A stretch of DNA of 64,000 nt from Bifidobacterium rousetti (GTDB lineage: Bacteria; Actinomycetota; Actinomycetes; Actinomycetales; Bifidobacteriaceae). A program made the position numbers and the translations under genes. The DNA is taken from contig NZ_PEBH01000004.1 of NCBI RefSeq assembly GCF_008698235.1, positions 1 through 64,000 of the forward strand. Reading direction: 5' to 3'. Positions 51,315 through 60,596 of the stretch are shown in pieces. Within the stretch, counting starts at the first letter, position 1. Every line of letters begins with the position of its first letter. The notes beneath the pieces are model-generated. The model was given only the letters and a program-made list of their open reading frames with translations. It was not told the DNA's origin and ran no database searches.

Positions 51315-51851
51315 ATGAAGCCTCACACGAAACGTCGCGCACGCCGTCCGCCGGCAACGGTTCCCGCCGTTGTCGGCGGACGACGCCGATCGACGAGTCA
51401 TTCCTCCACTCGTACGTGTTCCCCGTCGGCCCTCTTCGGGCCGACGCCCCTATTGCATATTCCGTATATACCCAGTCATCGCAACCGGCGCTGGCGCCAA
51501 TTGCAGGATTGGCTCTCCCGATCCGATCCTGGCGCGGTCACCGCGGAATTCGCCAGCGTCCTTCCCGCGGTACTGATAATGGCCGTCCTACTCGCCGCCC
51601 TCGGACGAGGGGTGATGGTGTCGGTGAACTGTCAGGACGCCGCGTCCGCGGCGGCCCGGACGGCGATCTCCACCGGCGACGACGACGCGGTCAAGGCCGC
51701 GGCCCAATCGGTCGCCGGTCAGGACGCCGAAGTGGACATCGACGTCGATGGTGGCACCGTCACCGTCGTCACGCGTTGTCCGGTGATCCCCGATCCGATG
51801 GGCATCCTGCCGTCATTGGTGAAGGGCGAAGCGGTAGGAGTGCTGACATGA
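51315..51851 (+). CDS. tadE: TadE-like minor pilin
   Basis: About 178 residues if it starts at 51315; the Arg/Ser-rich first 60 residues are unusual and the start may be further downstream. TadE signature DPGAVTAEFASVLPAVLIMAVLLAALG with the prepilin-type Ala/Glu motif. It overlaps the next gene by ATGA. Confidence 0.75.
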   Translation: MKPHTKRRARRPPATVPAVVGGRRRSTSHSSTRTCSPSALFGPTPLLHIPYIPSHRNRRWRQLQDWLSRSDPGAVTAEFASVLPAVLIMAVLLAALGRGVMVSVNCQDAASAAARTAISTGDDDAVKAAAQSVAGQDAEVDIDVDGGTVTVVTRCPVIPDPMGILPSLVKGEAVGVLT

Positions 51852-52210
51852 ACGGCCGCGACCATGCCGACGAGGGCGCCGGCACCATGCTCGGCGTCAT
51901 GCTGATCACGGTCGTCGCCGTGATGATCGTCATCGTGACGGGCGCCGGCCGGATATCGGTGGCCCGATCCCGCGCGGCGACGGCCGCCGACCTGTCGGCC
52001 CTGTCGGCGGCCAACGCGCTGTGGGAAGGCGGCGATCCGTGCGCTGTCGCGGCCGAAGTCGCCGAAGGTCACGGCGCCACCCTGCGATCCTGTGAAACCG
52101 GCGGTGACACCGGCGAGGACGTGACGGTCCAGGTCGGCTTGGACGTCGGGATGCCCTTCCTGCCGGAGATGGTCCAATCCGCACGCGCGGGGCCGACCTC
52201 CTGCGAATAG
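51848..52210 (+). CDS. TadF/TadG-like pilus assembly protein
   Basis: About 120 residues. DEGAGTMLGVMLITVVAVMIVIVTGAG is a membrane segment, followed by RSRAATAADLSALSAANAL, as in actinobacterial Rv3654-like/TadG proteins. The start ATG overlaps the tadE stop (ATGA). Last gene of the plus-strand Tad unit. Confidence 0.78.
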   Translation: MNGRDHADEGAGTMLGVMLITVVAVMIVIVTGAGRISVARSRAATAADLSALSAANALWEGGDPCAVAAEVAEGHGATLRSCETGGDTGEDVTVQVGLDVGMPFLPEMVQSARAGPTSCE

Positions 52211-52267
52211 ACAACGGTATGAGATTCCGCACTCCGCACCGGCTGGCGCGTTCGCCCGCCTCGTGGT

Positions 52268-52273
52268 TATCGT
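52268..52273 (+). promoter_or_regulatory. -10 hexamer of a probable leaderless promoter (lipid kinase)
   Basis: TATCGT ends 7 nt before the ATG at 52281; no Shine-Dalgarno. Confidence 0.5.
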
Positions 52274-52280
52274 GTTCCCT

Positions 52281-53390
52281 ATGACTGAGAGCCAGAAGCG
52301 TACGACCGTCGCGATGGTCGGCAACCCCGTTTCCGACAAGGGCAAAGGCGCCAGGATCGGCGCCCGTGTACTCGATCTGCTGGAACAGGCCGGCAGCCGT
52401 CACGGATTCGACGTACTGGACCTCACCGGCGACAGTTTCGAGGATTCCTTGATGCGGACGCGCGACCGGATGGACGAGTACGACCATCTGGTCGTGGTCG
52501 GCGGCGACGGCATGATCGCCCTCGGCGCGAACGCGGTGGGCTCCAGCGGCAAACCGCTGGGCGTCGTCGCGACAGGTTCCGGCAACGATTTCGCCCGAGG
52601 CCTCTCCCTGCCCGTGAACAGGATCACCACCGCGGTCGAAGGCATCGTCGGTGCCATCGTGCGCGGCTCGTATGTGGATGTCGATCTGGGGCGCGTCACC
52701 GGACTGCCGGGGTCCATCGCGACGGATCCCACCAGCGGTGAGGAGCTGGACGATGCGCCGACGTTCGACAGACGCTATGCCGGGATGCTGTCGTGCGGGT
52801 TGGACGCGAGCATCAACGATCGCGCGAACCACTCGCATCTGCCGGGCGGATCGCTGCGGTACTTCGTCGCGGTGCTCGTCGAGGTCGCGCATCTGAAGCG
52901 GTATGGATACCACGTCAAGGCCACGCTGGCGGACTGTACGGTCGAGGAGCGTGACCTCATCACACCGATGGTGACCGTCGCCAATTCGCGGCACATCGGA
53001 GGCGGACTCGAGGTCTCTCCGTATTCGCGTCTCGACGACGGGCTACTCGACCTGATCTGGATCGATCACATGCCGAGTCCCGCGGAGATCGCCGACGCGA
53101 TCTCCAAGGCGTACAACGGCCGGCTGCTCGCCTCGCGCGTATTCGGGTGGAAACGGGTGCGCGACGTCGAGATCACGCGGTCCGCCGGAGGAGCCGAACC
53201 TCCGGTGCTGATGGCCGACGGCGAATACATCGGCCGGTTGCCGGTCCGCGTGCATGCGTGCGACCGGGCGTTGCGGGTGCTCGTACCGCCCGCGGTGGCT
53301 CGTTGGCAGGAACGCGAGCGCAGCGAACGGGCCGTGCTGGAGGCGATCCGGCGTGACGGGCGGGACCCGGTCACGGGCGAGTTCCTGTGA
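52281..53390 (+). CDS. Diacylglycerol/sphingosine kinase-like lipid kinase
   Basis: About 369 residues of the DAGK catalytic family. Nucleotide loop VVVGGDGMIALGANAV, second motif VATGSGNDFARGL, and C-terminal LMADGEYIGRLPVRV. Phosphorylates diacylglycerol or a related lipid alcohol at the membrane. Confidence 0.9.
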   Translation: MTESQKRTTVAMVGNPVSDKGKGARIGARVLDLLEQAGSRHGFDVLDLTGDSFEDSLMRTRDRMDEYDHLVVVGGDGMIALGANAVGSSGKPLGVVATGSGNDFARGLSLPVNRITTAVEGIVGAIVRGSYVDVDLGRVTGLPGSIATDPTSGEELDDAPTFDRRYAGMLSCGLDASINDRANHSHLPGGSLRYFVAVLVEVAHLKRYGYHVKATLADCTVEERDLITPMVTVANSRHIGGGLEVSPYSRLDDGLLDLIWIDHMPSPAEIADAISKAYNGRLLASRVFGWKRVRDVEITRSAGGAEPPVLMADGEYIGRLPVRVHACDRALRVLVPPAVARWQERERSERAVLEAIRRDGRDPVTGEFL

Positions 53391-53433
53391 ACCGTGGCGG
53401 TGGGGGCGGGCAGGCCGGGTCGAGCTGGTTCGG

Positions 53434-54051
53434 TCAGTCTATGTAGTCGGTCAGATGCAGCGTCTGGGCGATGAGCGCCTTCAACGTCGCGTCGGTGACG
53501 TTCGGGTGCGAGCGGATCAGCGAGATCAGGCCGACGATGAGCGTGAAGAACGTCTCGTGCACGTTGTCGATCGGCAGGCCGTGCAGTTCGCGGAACTCGC
53601 GGACGACGGTGCGTTCCAGCAGATCGGCGATGCGGTCGGCCGTCCGGTCGATGAACCGGATGTACAGTTCGGCGTTGCCCTCGTGGATCATGCGGGCGGA
53701 GAACGGTCCCTCGTCCGCGATGAGCGCGCGCGTCAGACTGACCATGTCGTCGAGGGCCTTGCCGATGTTGCCGACCTGGCGCGCCTTGTTCCACGCCTCG
53801 AGCTTGGAGAGTATCTCGCCCACCACGTCGTCGAGCACCGCATCGGCGACGGCGTCCTTGTCCGGGAAATAGTGGTAGAAGAGCGAGCGCGTCATGCGTG
53901 CGCGGGAGGCGATGTCGCTTACGGTGATCTTGGAGAACCCCTTCTCCAGGCAGATCTCCCGCGCCGCGCGCACGATCGCCGTGCGCCGTGCGTCTCCCTT
54001 GTCCGTTATCGCCGTCATCGTCGCTGTTGACGTCGTGTCAAAACTGCTCAT
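53434..54051 (-). CDS. TetR-family transcriptional regulator
   Basis: About 205 residues. HTH ITVSDIASRARMTRSLFYHYFPDKDAV is canonical. The C-terminal ligand domain is not diagnostic. ATG 54051 has TACACT 6 nt upstream (leaderless type). Divergent from dnaX; targets unknown. Confidence 0.9.
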   Translation of the reverse strand: MSSFDTTSTATMTAITDKGDARRTAIVRAAREICLEKGFSKITVSDIASRARMTRSLFYHYFPDKDAVADAVLDDVVGEILSKLEAWNKARQVGNIGKALDDMVSLTRALIADEGPFSARMIHEGNAELYIRFIDRTADRIADLLERTVVREFRELHGLPIDNVHETFFTLIVGLISLIRSHPNVTDATLKALIAQTLHLTDYID

Positions 54052-54057
54052 GGGAAC

Positions 54058-54063
54058 AGTGTA
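54058..54063 (-). promoter_or_regulatory. -10 hexamer of a probable leaderless promoter (TetR)
   Basis: TACACT on the minus strand, 6 nt before the ATG at 54051. Confidence 0.5.
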
Positions 54064-54185
54064 TGCGATCGCGGCGGCGCGTACGACAGTCGCGCGCGTT
54101 TCGTCAATATTCCGTCGTCTGTGGGCGGTGGCCGGCACGGAGACGACGGATCCGCGCCGGGCTGCGGCGCGTAGCCGGTTTAAGG

Positions 54186-54191
54186 TAGGTT
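54186..54191 (+). promoter_or_regulatory. -10 hexamer of a probable leaderless dnaX promoter
   Basis: TAGGTT ends 7 nt before the ATG at 54199. Confidence 0.55.
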
Positions 54192-54198
54192 GGAACAT

Positions 54199-57033
54199 AT
54201 GGCACTTGCACTGTATCGACGTTATCGTCCGGACACGTTCGAGGGCGTGATCGGCCAGGATCAGGTCACCGTCCCGCTGATGAGGGCGCTGGACGAAGGC
54301 AAACTCACCCATGCGTACCTGTTCTCCGGTCCGCGCGGGTGCGGCAAGACCAGTTCCGCGCGCATCCTCGCCCGGTGCGTGAACTGCGTGAAGGGTCCGA
54401 CCTCGCATCCGTGCGGCGAGTGCGAGTCGTGCAAGGACCTCGCCACAGGGGGCCCCGGCTCGATCGATGTGGTCGAGATCGACGCGGCGTCGCACAACGG
54501 CGTCGACGACGCCCGCGAGCTGCGTGAGCGCGCGGGGTTCGCCCCGGCGCGCGACCGGTACAAGATCTTCATCCTCGACGAGGCCCACATGGTCACGCCA
54601 CAGGGATTCAACGCGCTGCTCAAGATCGTCGAGGAACCGCCCGAGCATGTGATGTTCATCTTCGCTACCACCGAGCCCGACAAGGTGATCGGCACCATCC
54701 GCTCGCGCACCCACCATTACCCGTTCAGGCTCGTGCCGGCCGAGATCATGGGGCCGTATCTCGAGGAAATCTGCGAGAAGGAGCACATCAAGCCCGAACC
54801 GGGCGTGCTCAAGCTCGCCATGCGCGCCGGCGGCGGTTCGGTGCGAGACACGTTGTCCGTGCTGGACCAGCTGATGGTCGGCTCGGTCGACGGGGTGATC
54901 ACGCACGACGCCTCCGTGGCGCTGCTCGGCTTCACGCCCGAGGCGCTGATCGGCGAGGCCGTCGACGCGGTGATCGACCGCAGCGGGGAGAAGCTGTACG
55001 GGGTCATCCAGAAGGTCGTGGTCGGCGGATTCGACCCGCGACGGTTCGTCGAGGATCTGCTCGCGCGCGTGCGCGACCTGCTGGTGCTCACGCTGGCGGG
55101 CGACAAGGCGGAGAGCGTGCTGTCCGACACCGCCGAGGCCGAAGAGATGGGCGACCTGCATCGGCAGGCGGCCGCGCTGGGACTCGGGGCGCTCACCGCC
55201 ATGGCCGACATCATCAACGACACGTTGGGCGCGATGACCGGCGCGATCTCGCCGCGCATGCGTCTGGAGCTTCTGGCGGCGAGGCTGCTGGCCGGGGCGG
55301 AGAACGGGTTCGCGGCGCCCGCCGTGGCTGTGACCGGTGCTTCGGGCGTTGGCGCGGCGAGTGCTGCCGGGGCCGCATCGGGTGCCACGCCGGGTGGTGC
55401 GGGCGCGGGAGCGGCTTCTGGAGCCGTTTCCGGACATGGAGGATTCGCTGGAGCCGCGCGCAATGCCGGCGTCGCCGGAGGCGCGGCTGCGGGCCATGGT
55501 GGGTTCGCCGGTGCCGCCAGGAATACGGGAGCGTCGTCGTCGAACGGTGGTTTTGCCGGGGCGTCCCATAATCAGTCTGGCGTCGGTCAGTCCGGCGGGG
55601 ATGCCGTCGCGCCGTCGGCGGCGCAATCGCAGCCGGCGCAATCGGGCCAGCCGGCTCAGGCTCCGCAGGAGCCGGACAATCGCACCCCCGACCAGAAGTG
55701 GGACGCGCTGGTCGCGGCGCTGCCGGCGGACGTGCGCCGGTACGTCACGCGCGACAAGGTTTTGCGCATCAGCTACCGCCCGTACAAGCAGACCGGGCGG
55801 ATGCGCCTGTGGCTCAAGTTCGACAAGCCGCTGAGCAAGTACGCCTTCGCACTCGCCGTGGCGGCCGAGGAGGTCGACGGCAGCAACAAGGTCGTGAACA
55901 TCCTGCGCGCCGAGGTGCGCAAGGTGTTCGGAGAGCAGACCGAGATCGCGCCCACGCCCACCACGGATGACGGTCAGAAGACCCCGGCGTTCAGCAAGCT
56001 GCCGGCGGGTGAGCAGCAGCGTATCAAGGCGCAGCTGGTGCAGGAGAACCTGAAGGCCGCGGTGAATCTGGCTCCCACGGCCGAGACGGGCAACGCGGCT
56101 GCGGCTCAGGAGGGCGGGCGCGAGCCGCAGGCGCAGGCAGCGCATACGGCCGGCACGGCGTCGGACGACGACGAGGCCCACCGAGGCGGTGCCACTGCCA
56201 GTCATGTCTCGTCGTCGGAGACCGCTTCGTCATTGGATGACGATGATCCGTGGGCGCACCCGTTGCCGGCCCGTCGTGCCGCGTCCGGTTCCGGAGCGGC
56301 CCGGTCGTCGGTGAGCGGCGATAGCGCTGCGCCGGAGGAACATCATCACAAGCATGTGGCGGTGCCCGATCTGAGCGACGGCATCGACCCGTGGGCCCAG
56401 CCTGTACCGGCGAAACGGCCGTCGGCGGCGGGCGTCGACCCGTGGAATCAGAGCGCCAGTGCCGCAGGTGGTATCAGGAGTGGATCCGGTGCCGGCCAGC
56501 ATGGCCATGCGCCGGGATTCGGCACGGCGCAGCAGGGCGGGGGCCGGCCGGCCAATGGATCGGCCGGCGGATCGACCAATGAGTCGGACGATCCGTGGAA
56601 GGACGTGCCGCCGCCCGTGGAGCCGGACGACCCGTGGGGCGCGCCGTCGGAGGCGGCGTCCGGCGGCGGTTTCCCGCAAGGGGGCGCGCACGGCGTTTCA
56701 CGTGGAACATTCCCGTCGCCGGCCGCTTCCGGCGGTGGCATGGCCGGAGGGTCGAACGTGTCCGGCTTCGGAACGGCATCCGCATCCGCTGCCGCTGATC
56801 CATGGAACATGGGTCGGACGGTGCAGCCGTCGGGTCCGGCCGGAGCGCAGCCGCAGGTCGCCGCGGACGAGGACGAGTACTCGATGGACGACCGCTCGCT
56901 GGGCGAGGCCACGGCGATGGATCGTGACGAACTGCGCAAGCTCTTCGAGGTCAAGAAGGTCGAGGAGTTCGCGGCGGATGACCCGCGCAACCCGCGCAAC
57001 ATGCATCCGGCGCCCAGACACGACGGCGAGTGA
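54199..57033 (+). CDS. dnaX: DNA polymerase III subunits gamma/tau
   Basis: Clamp-loader ATPase of about 944 residues. Walker A GPRGCGKTSSARIL, zinc cysteines CVNC...CGECESC, Walker B IFILDEAHMV and SRC-like region. After residue 370 a Gly/Ala-rich linker has GGFAGAARN-type repeats, then a conserved tau block (DALVAALPADVRRYVTRDKVL). The C-terminal 250 residues are low complexity with six DPW motifs spaced 20-60 residues apart. Full-length tau, no sign of a programmed frameshift. Confidence 0.95.
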   Translation: MALALYRRYRPDTFEGVIGQDQVTVPLMRALDEGKLTHAYLFSGPRGCGKTSSARILARCVNCVKGPTSHPCGECESCKDLATGGPGSIDVVEIDAASHNGVDDARELRERAGFAPARDRYKIFILDEAHMVTPQGFNALLKIVEEPPEHVMFIFATTEPDKVIGTIRSRTHHYPFRLVPAEIMGPYLEEICEKEHIKPEPGVLKLAMRAGGGSVRDTLSVLDQLMVGSVDGVITHDASVALLGFTPEALIGEAVDAVIDRSGEKLYGVIQKVVVGGFDPRRFVEDLLARVRDLLVLTLAGDKAESVLSDTAEAEEMGDLHRQAAALGLGALTAMADIINDTLGAMTGAISPRMRLELLAARLLAGAENGFAAPAVAVTGASGVGAASAAGAASGATPGGAGAGAASGAVSGHGGFAGAARNAGVAGGAAAGHGGFAGAARNTGASSSNGGFAGASHNQSGVGQSGGDAVAPSAAQSQPAQSGQPAQAPQEPDNRTPDQKWDALVAALPADVRRYVTRDKVLRISYRPYKQTGRMRLWLKFDKPLSKYAFALAVAAEEVDGSNKVVNILRAEVRKVFGEQTEIAPTPTTDDGQKTPAFSKLPAGEQQRIKAQLVQENLKAAVNLAPTAETGNAAAAQEGGREPQAQAAHTAGTASDDDEAHRGGATASHVSSSETASSLDDDDPWAHPLPARRAASGSGAARSSVSGDSAAPEEHHHKHVAVPDLSDGIDPWAQPVPAKRPSAAGVDPWNQSASAAGGIRSGSGAGQHGHAPGFGTAQQGGGRPANGSAGGSTNESDDPWKDVPPPVEPDDPWGAPSEAASGGGFPQGGAHGVSRGTFPSPAASGGGMAGGSNVSGFGTASASAAADPWNMGRTVQPSGPAGAQPQVAADEDEYSMDDRSLGEATAMDRDELRKLFEVKKVEEFAADDPRNPRNMHPAPRHDGE

Positions 57034-57056
57034 GAGAGTGACAAGGAGAAGTGACG

Positions 57057-57659
57057 ATGGCATTGGCCTATGACGGCGCGATACAGCGGTTGATCGACGC
57101 ATTCAACAAACTGCCGGGCATCGGACCGAAGGGGGCGCAGCGCATCGCGTTCTACCTGCTCGGGGCCGACGAGCAGGAGGCGTCCGAGCTGGCCGACGCC
57201 ATCGCCGAGGTCAAGGCGAAGGTCCGGTTCTGCGACATCTGCGGCAACGTGTGCGAGACCAGTCCCTGTCCGGTGTGTGCAGACCCGAGGCGGGATCACA
57301 CCGTCATCTGCGTGGTCGAGGAACCGAAGGACGTGATGAGCATCGAGCGCACGCGCGAATACCGCGGGCTGTACCACGTACTCGGCGGCGCCATCAACCC
57401 GATGGCCAACGTGGGACCGAGCGACCTCAACATCGCGAAACTGCTCGATCGGCTGAAGGACGACACGGTCAAGGAGATCATCCTCGCGCTCGACCCGAAC
57501 ATCGAGGGCGAGGCGACCACAACGTACCTGAGTCGACTGCTGAGCCCACTCGGCGTGAAGGTCACGCGCCTCGCCAGTGGTCTGCCGGTCGGATCGGACC
57601 TCGAGTACGCCGACGAGATCACGCTCGGCCGCGCGCTCGCCGGACGACGCGAGGCGTGA
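57057..57659 (+). CDS. recR: Recombination protein RecR
   Basis: 200-residue recombinational repair protein. Helix-hairpin-helix [19 protein letters not shown], zinc finger [16 protein letters not shown], Toprim [17 protein letters not shown] 57057 is chosen over GTG 57051 because AAGGAG (57043-57048) is 8 nt before it. 23 bp after dnaX, the classic dnaX-recR pair. Confidence 0.96.
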   Translation: MALAYDGAIQRLIDAFNKLPGIGPKGAQRIAFYLLGADEQEASELADAIAEVKAKVRFCDICGNVCETSPCPVCADPRRDHTVICVVEEPKDVMSIERTREYRGLYHVLGGAINPMANVGPSDLNIAKLLDRLKDDTVKEIILALDPNIEGEATTTYLSRLLSPLGVKVTRLASGLPVGSDLEYADEITLGRALAGRREA

Positions 57660-57733
57660 TCGCGTAGTGCGAGGCTGGCTCGCGGGCGTGTCCGCATGGT
57701 GGCGAGGGTTCGTTGGGTGTACCGCGAAATCCT

Positions 57734-57739
57734 TATAAT
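57734..57739 (+). promoter_or_regulatory. -10-like TATAAT upstream of the aspartokinase gene
   Basis: Perfect TATAAT in an otherwise GC-rich spacer about 100 bp before lysC; TAGAAT at 57753-57758 is an alternative. A matching -35 is unclear. Confidence 0.45.
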
Positions 57740-57833
57740 CGTTGCGTTTACGTAGAATATGCGGCAAACGCCTCCGTCGTCGAACCCCGGTCAATCAGGG
57801 GCGGCGGAGCGTGAGAAGAGGATTGGATAGGCA

Positions 57834-58598
57834 GTGGCTCTCATCGTGCAGAAGTACGGCGGCTCGTCGGTCGCCGATACGGAATCGATTAAGCGTGTGG
57901 CCAAACGCGTCGTCGAGACCAAGAAGAAAGGCAACAAGGTCGCGGTGGTCGTCTCCGCAATGGGCGACACCACCGACGATCTCATCGATCAGGCGCTGAG
58001 CATCGACTCCAACCCGCCCGAGCGCGAGATGGACATGCTCATGACCGCCGGCGAACGCATCTCGATGAGCCTGCTCGCGATGGCCATCCACGCCGAAGGC
58101 AGCCGCGCCCACTCCTTCACCGGCCAGCAGGCCGGCTTCTTCACCGACGCGCGCTACGGAGCGGCCCACATCAAGGCCGTCAAGCCCGATCGCGTGAAGA
58201 ACGCGCTGTCGCTGGGCGACGTCGCCATCGTCGCGGGCTTCCAGGGCATCAACGCGAAGGGCGACGCCACCACGCTCGGCCGCGGCGGTTCCGACACATC
58301 CGCTGTCGCGCTCGCCGTGGCGCTCGGCGCGGACATCTGCGAGATCTACACCGACGTGGACGGCATCTTCACCGCCGACCCGCGCATCGTGCCGACCGCG
58401 CGCCGCATTCCGTACGTCGGCTATGACGCGATCCTCGAGATGGCCTCCTGCGGCTCGAAGGTGCTGGCGCTGCGTTGCGTCGAGTACGCGCAGCGGTTCA
58501 AGATGCCGCTGCATGTTCGCAGCTCCTTCTCCCACAGGCCCGGCACGCTGGTCGTGCCCGACGGCGTCGACCCGCGTACGCTGCCGAACATCGACTGA
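57834..58598 (+). CDS. lysC: Aspartokinase catalytic (alpha) subunit
   Basis: Phosphorylates aspartate, first step to lysine, threonine and methionine. 254 residues: only the amino-acid kinase domain ([45 protein letters not shown]). The regulatory ACT domains are encoded by a separate gene 36 bp downstream, unlike the single-gene enzyme of Corynebacterium. GTG start. Confidence 0.94.
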   Translation: MALIVQKYGGSSVADTESIKRVAKRVVETKKKGNKVAVVVSAMGDTTDDLIDQALSIDSNPPEREMDMLMTAGERISMSLLAMAIHAEGSRAHSFTGQQAGFFTDARYGAAHIKAVKPDRVKNALSLGDVAIVAGFQGINAKGDATTLGRGGSDTSAVALAVALGADICEIYTDVDGIFTADPRIVPTARRIPYVGYDAILEMASCGSKVLALRCVEYAQRFKMPLHVRSSFSHRPGTLVVPDGVDPRTLPNID

Positions 58599-58634
58599 AC
58601 CACCAACGTTTACGAAGCAAGACAAGGCAAGACA

Positions 58635-59204
58635 ATGAGCGACAACAACAACGAAAAATCGATGGGCGACCTGTTCCCGGATCTCGGCCCCGAGGCGCCG
58701 GTCATCTCCGGTGTGGCGCATGACCGTTCCGAGGCGCTGGCCACCGTGCGTGGCGTGCCGAACGAGCCGGGCATGGCCGCGAAGGTGTTCACCGAGCTGG
58801 CCGCCGCCGGCATCAACGTGGACATGATCGTGCAGGCCGGTTCCTCCGCGGGCCTCGCCGACATCTCCTTCACCGTGCCGGAGTCGTCCGTCAAGGCGGT
58901 GGAGAACGCCCTGATCGACAAGCACGAGGAGCTCGGCTACCGTTCCTTCGATGTGGACACCAAGGTCGGCAAGGTCGCCGTCGTCGGCGTGGGCATGAAG
59001 ACCCACTCCGGCCTCGCCGCCAAGTTCTTCCAGGCGTTGAGCGACCACGGCATCAACGTGCTGATGATCTCCACCTCCGAGATCCGCATCGCCGCGCTCG
59101 TGCCGCTCGACCAGCTCAACGACGCCGTGCGCGCCCTGCACACCGCCTACGGCCTCGACGCCACGCAGGTGGAGGCCGTCGTCTACGGCGGCACCGGTCG
59201 CTGA
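58635..59204 (+). CDS. Aspartokinase regulatory (beta) subunit, ACT domains
   Basis: 189 residues with two ACT domains (VRGVPNEPGMAAKVFTELAAAGINVDMI and VGVGMKTHSGLAAKFFQALSDHGINVLMISTSEIRI). It binds lysine/threonine for feedback control, normally as an internal translation product of lysC. Here it is an independent gene with its own ATG, after a short spacer. Confidence 0.93.
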   Translation: MSDNNNEKSMGDLFPDLGPEAPVISGVAHDRSEALATVRGVPNEPGMAAKVFTELAAAGINVDMIVQAGSSAGLADISFTVPESSVKAVENALIDKHEELGYRSFDVDTKVGKVAVVGVGMKTHSGLAAKFFQALSDHGINVLMISTSEIRIAALVPLDQLNDAVRALHTAYGLDATQVEAVVYGGTGR

Positions 59205-59224
59205 GCGGCGCATTCATCGAATGA

Positions 59225-59255
59225 GGAGGCGGGCATGTCCCGCCTCCTTTGTTTT
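59225..59255 (+). terminator. Terminator of the aspartokinase operon
   Basis: GGAGGCGGG-catgt-CCCGCCTCC followed by TTTGTTTT. Confidence 0.88.
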
Positions 59256-59298
59256 GCACTGGTTTTTCGTGCTGAACGGTTGAACGGCAGTGCTCCAT

Positions 59299-59345
59299 GA
59301 AAAAGCCGGGTATCGCGGAACCGTGGGGGACTGCGATACCCGGCT
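59299..59345 (-). terminator. Terminator of asd (minus strand)
   Basis: 13-bp stem AGCCGGGTATCGC/GCGATACCCGGCT (59304-59316 with 59333-59345), followed on the minus strand by TTTTT. Confidence 0.88.
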
Positions 59346-59366
59346 GGGGTCAGTGCTGCTCAGACC

Positions 59367-60461
59367 TTACTTCTTGGTGATGTAGCCGAGGGCCTTGAGC
59401 ATTTCGGCGCATTCGAGGGCGCCGCCGGCGGCGCCGCGCAGGGTGTTGTGGGCGAGGCCGACGAACTTCCAGTCGAAGATCGAATCCTCGCGCAGACGGC
59501 CGATCGACACGCCCATGCCGCCCTCGTAGTTGACGTCCAGCTTGACCTGCGGGCGATCGTCCTCGGTCAGGTACTGGATGAAGTGCTTCGGCGCGTGCGG
59601 CAGGCCCAGCTCGGCGGCGCGGGAGGTGTAGTTGACCAGTCGGTCGACCAGCTCCTCCTTCGTGGCCTTCTTGCCGAAGTTGATGAACACGGTGGCGGTG
59701 TGGCCGTCGAGCACGGGCACGCGGATGCACTGCGAGGTAATGCGCAGCGGGCCGTCGAACGGCACGATCTCGCCCTTCTCGTCGTCCACATGGCCGAAGA
59801 CCTTGAGCGGCTCCTTCTCGCTCTTGGCCTCCTCGCCGGAGATGAACGGGATGATGTTGCCCACCATCTCCGGCCAGTCCCTGAACGTCTTGCCGGCGCC
59901 GGAGATCGCCTGATAGGTGCTCACGACCACCTCGTGCGGCTCGAACTCCTTCCACGCGGCCAGCGCCGGCGTGTACGCCTGGATCGAGCAGTTCGGCTTG
60001 ACCGCGATGAAGCCGCGCGTGGTGCCGAGGCGCTTGCGCTGGTGCTCGATCACGGCGAAATGCTCCGGGTTGATCTCCGGCACGACCATCGGCACGTCCG
60101 GGGTCCAGCGGTGGGCGCTGTTGTTGGAGACGACCGGGGTCTCGGTCTTCGCGTAGCGCTCCTCGATCGCGCGGATCTGGTCCTTCGGCATGTTCACGGC
60201 GGAGAACATGAAGTCCACTCCGGCGGCGACCTTCTCGGCGTCGTCGCCGTCGACCACCGTCATGTGCTTGACATACTCGGGCATCGGCGCTTCCATCTTC
60301 CAACGGTCGCCGACCGCCTCCTCGTACGTCTTGCCGGCGCTGTGCGCGGACGCGGCGAGCGTGGTCACCTCGAACCACGGGTGGTTCTCAAGCAGCGTGA
60401 TGAAGCGCTGACCGACCATACCGGTGGCGCCGAGGACGCCGACCTTGAGTTTCTCGGACAT
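59367..60461 (-). CDS. asd: Aspartate-semialdehyde dehydrogenase
   Basis: NADPH-dependent enzyme after aspartokinase, 364 residues, of the archaeal/fungal-like subgroup. NADP loop GVLGATGMVGQRF, catalytic cysteine in AVKPNCSIQAY, substrate-binding QAISGAGKTF. Convergent with the aspartokinase genes; AGAGG precedes the ATG. Confidence 0.95.
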   Translation of the reverse strand: MSEKLKVGVLGATGMVGQRFITLLENHPWFEVTTLAASAHSAGKTYEEAVGDRWKMEAPMPEYVKHMTVVDGDDAEKVAAGVDFMFSAVNMPKDQIRAIEERYAKTETPVVSNNSAHRWTPDVPMVVPEINPEHFAVIEHQRKRLGTTRGFIAVKPNCSIQAYTPALAAWKEFEPHEVVVSTYQAISGAGKTFRDWPEMVGNIIPFISGEEAKSEKEPLKVFGHVDDEKGEIVPFDGPLRITSQCIRVPVLDGHTATVFINFGKKATKEELVDRLVNYTSRAAELGLPHAPKHFIQYLTEDDRPQVKLDVNYEGGMGVSIGRLREDSIFDWKFVGLAHNTLRGAAGGALECAEMLKALGYITKK

Positions 60462-60584
60462 AACAACCTCTTGGAATAGATGGGTGGATACAACGTGACG
60501 TAACCGTCAAGTCTACGGAACGGCCGGCGCGTCCGCCCCCGTTTGCCCGCATGGTGACTGGTTCGCTGGTTCCCGGCACGGCGG

Positions 60585-60590
60585 TAGGCT
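60585..60590 (+). promoter_or_regulatory. -10 hexamer of a probable leaderless promoter (DUF5701-like gene)
   Basis: TAGGCT ends 6 nt before the ATG at 60597. Confidence 0.5.
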
Positions 60591-60596
60591 GTAAGC

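Noticed and set aside
54100-54198. Small SRP RNA (ffs) next to dnaX
   Set aside because: The conserved core with GGAAGG..AGCAG is not present in this spacer.
54199-57033. Programmed frameshift in dnaX
   Set aside because: No slippery A-run with downstream stem was seen; the frame is continuous through tau.
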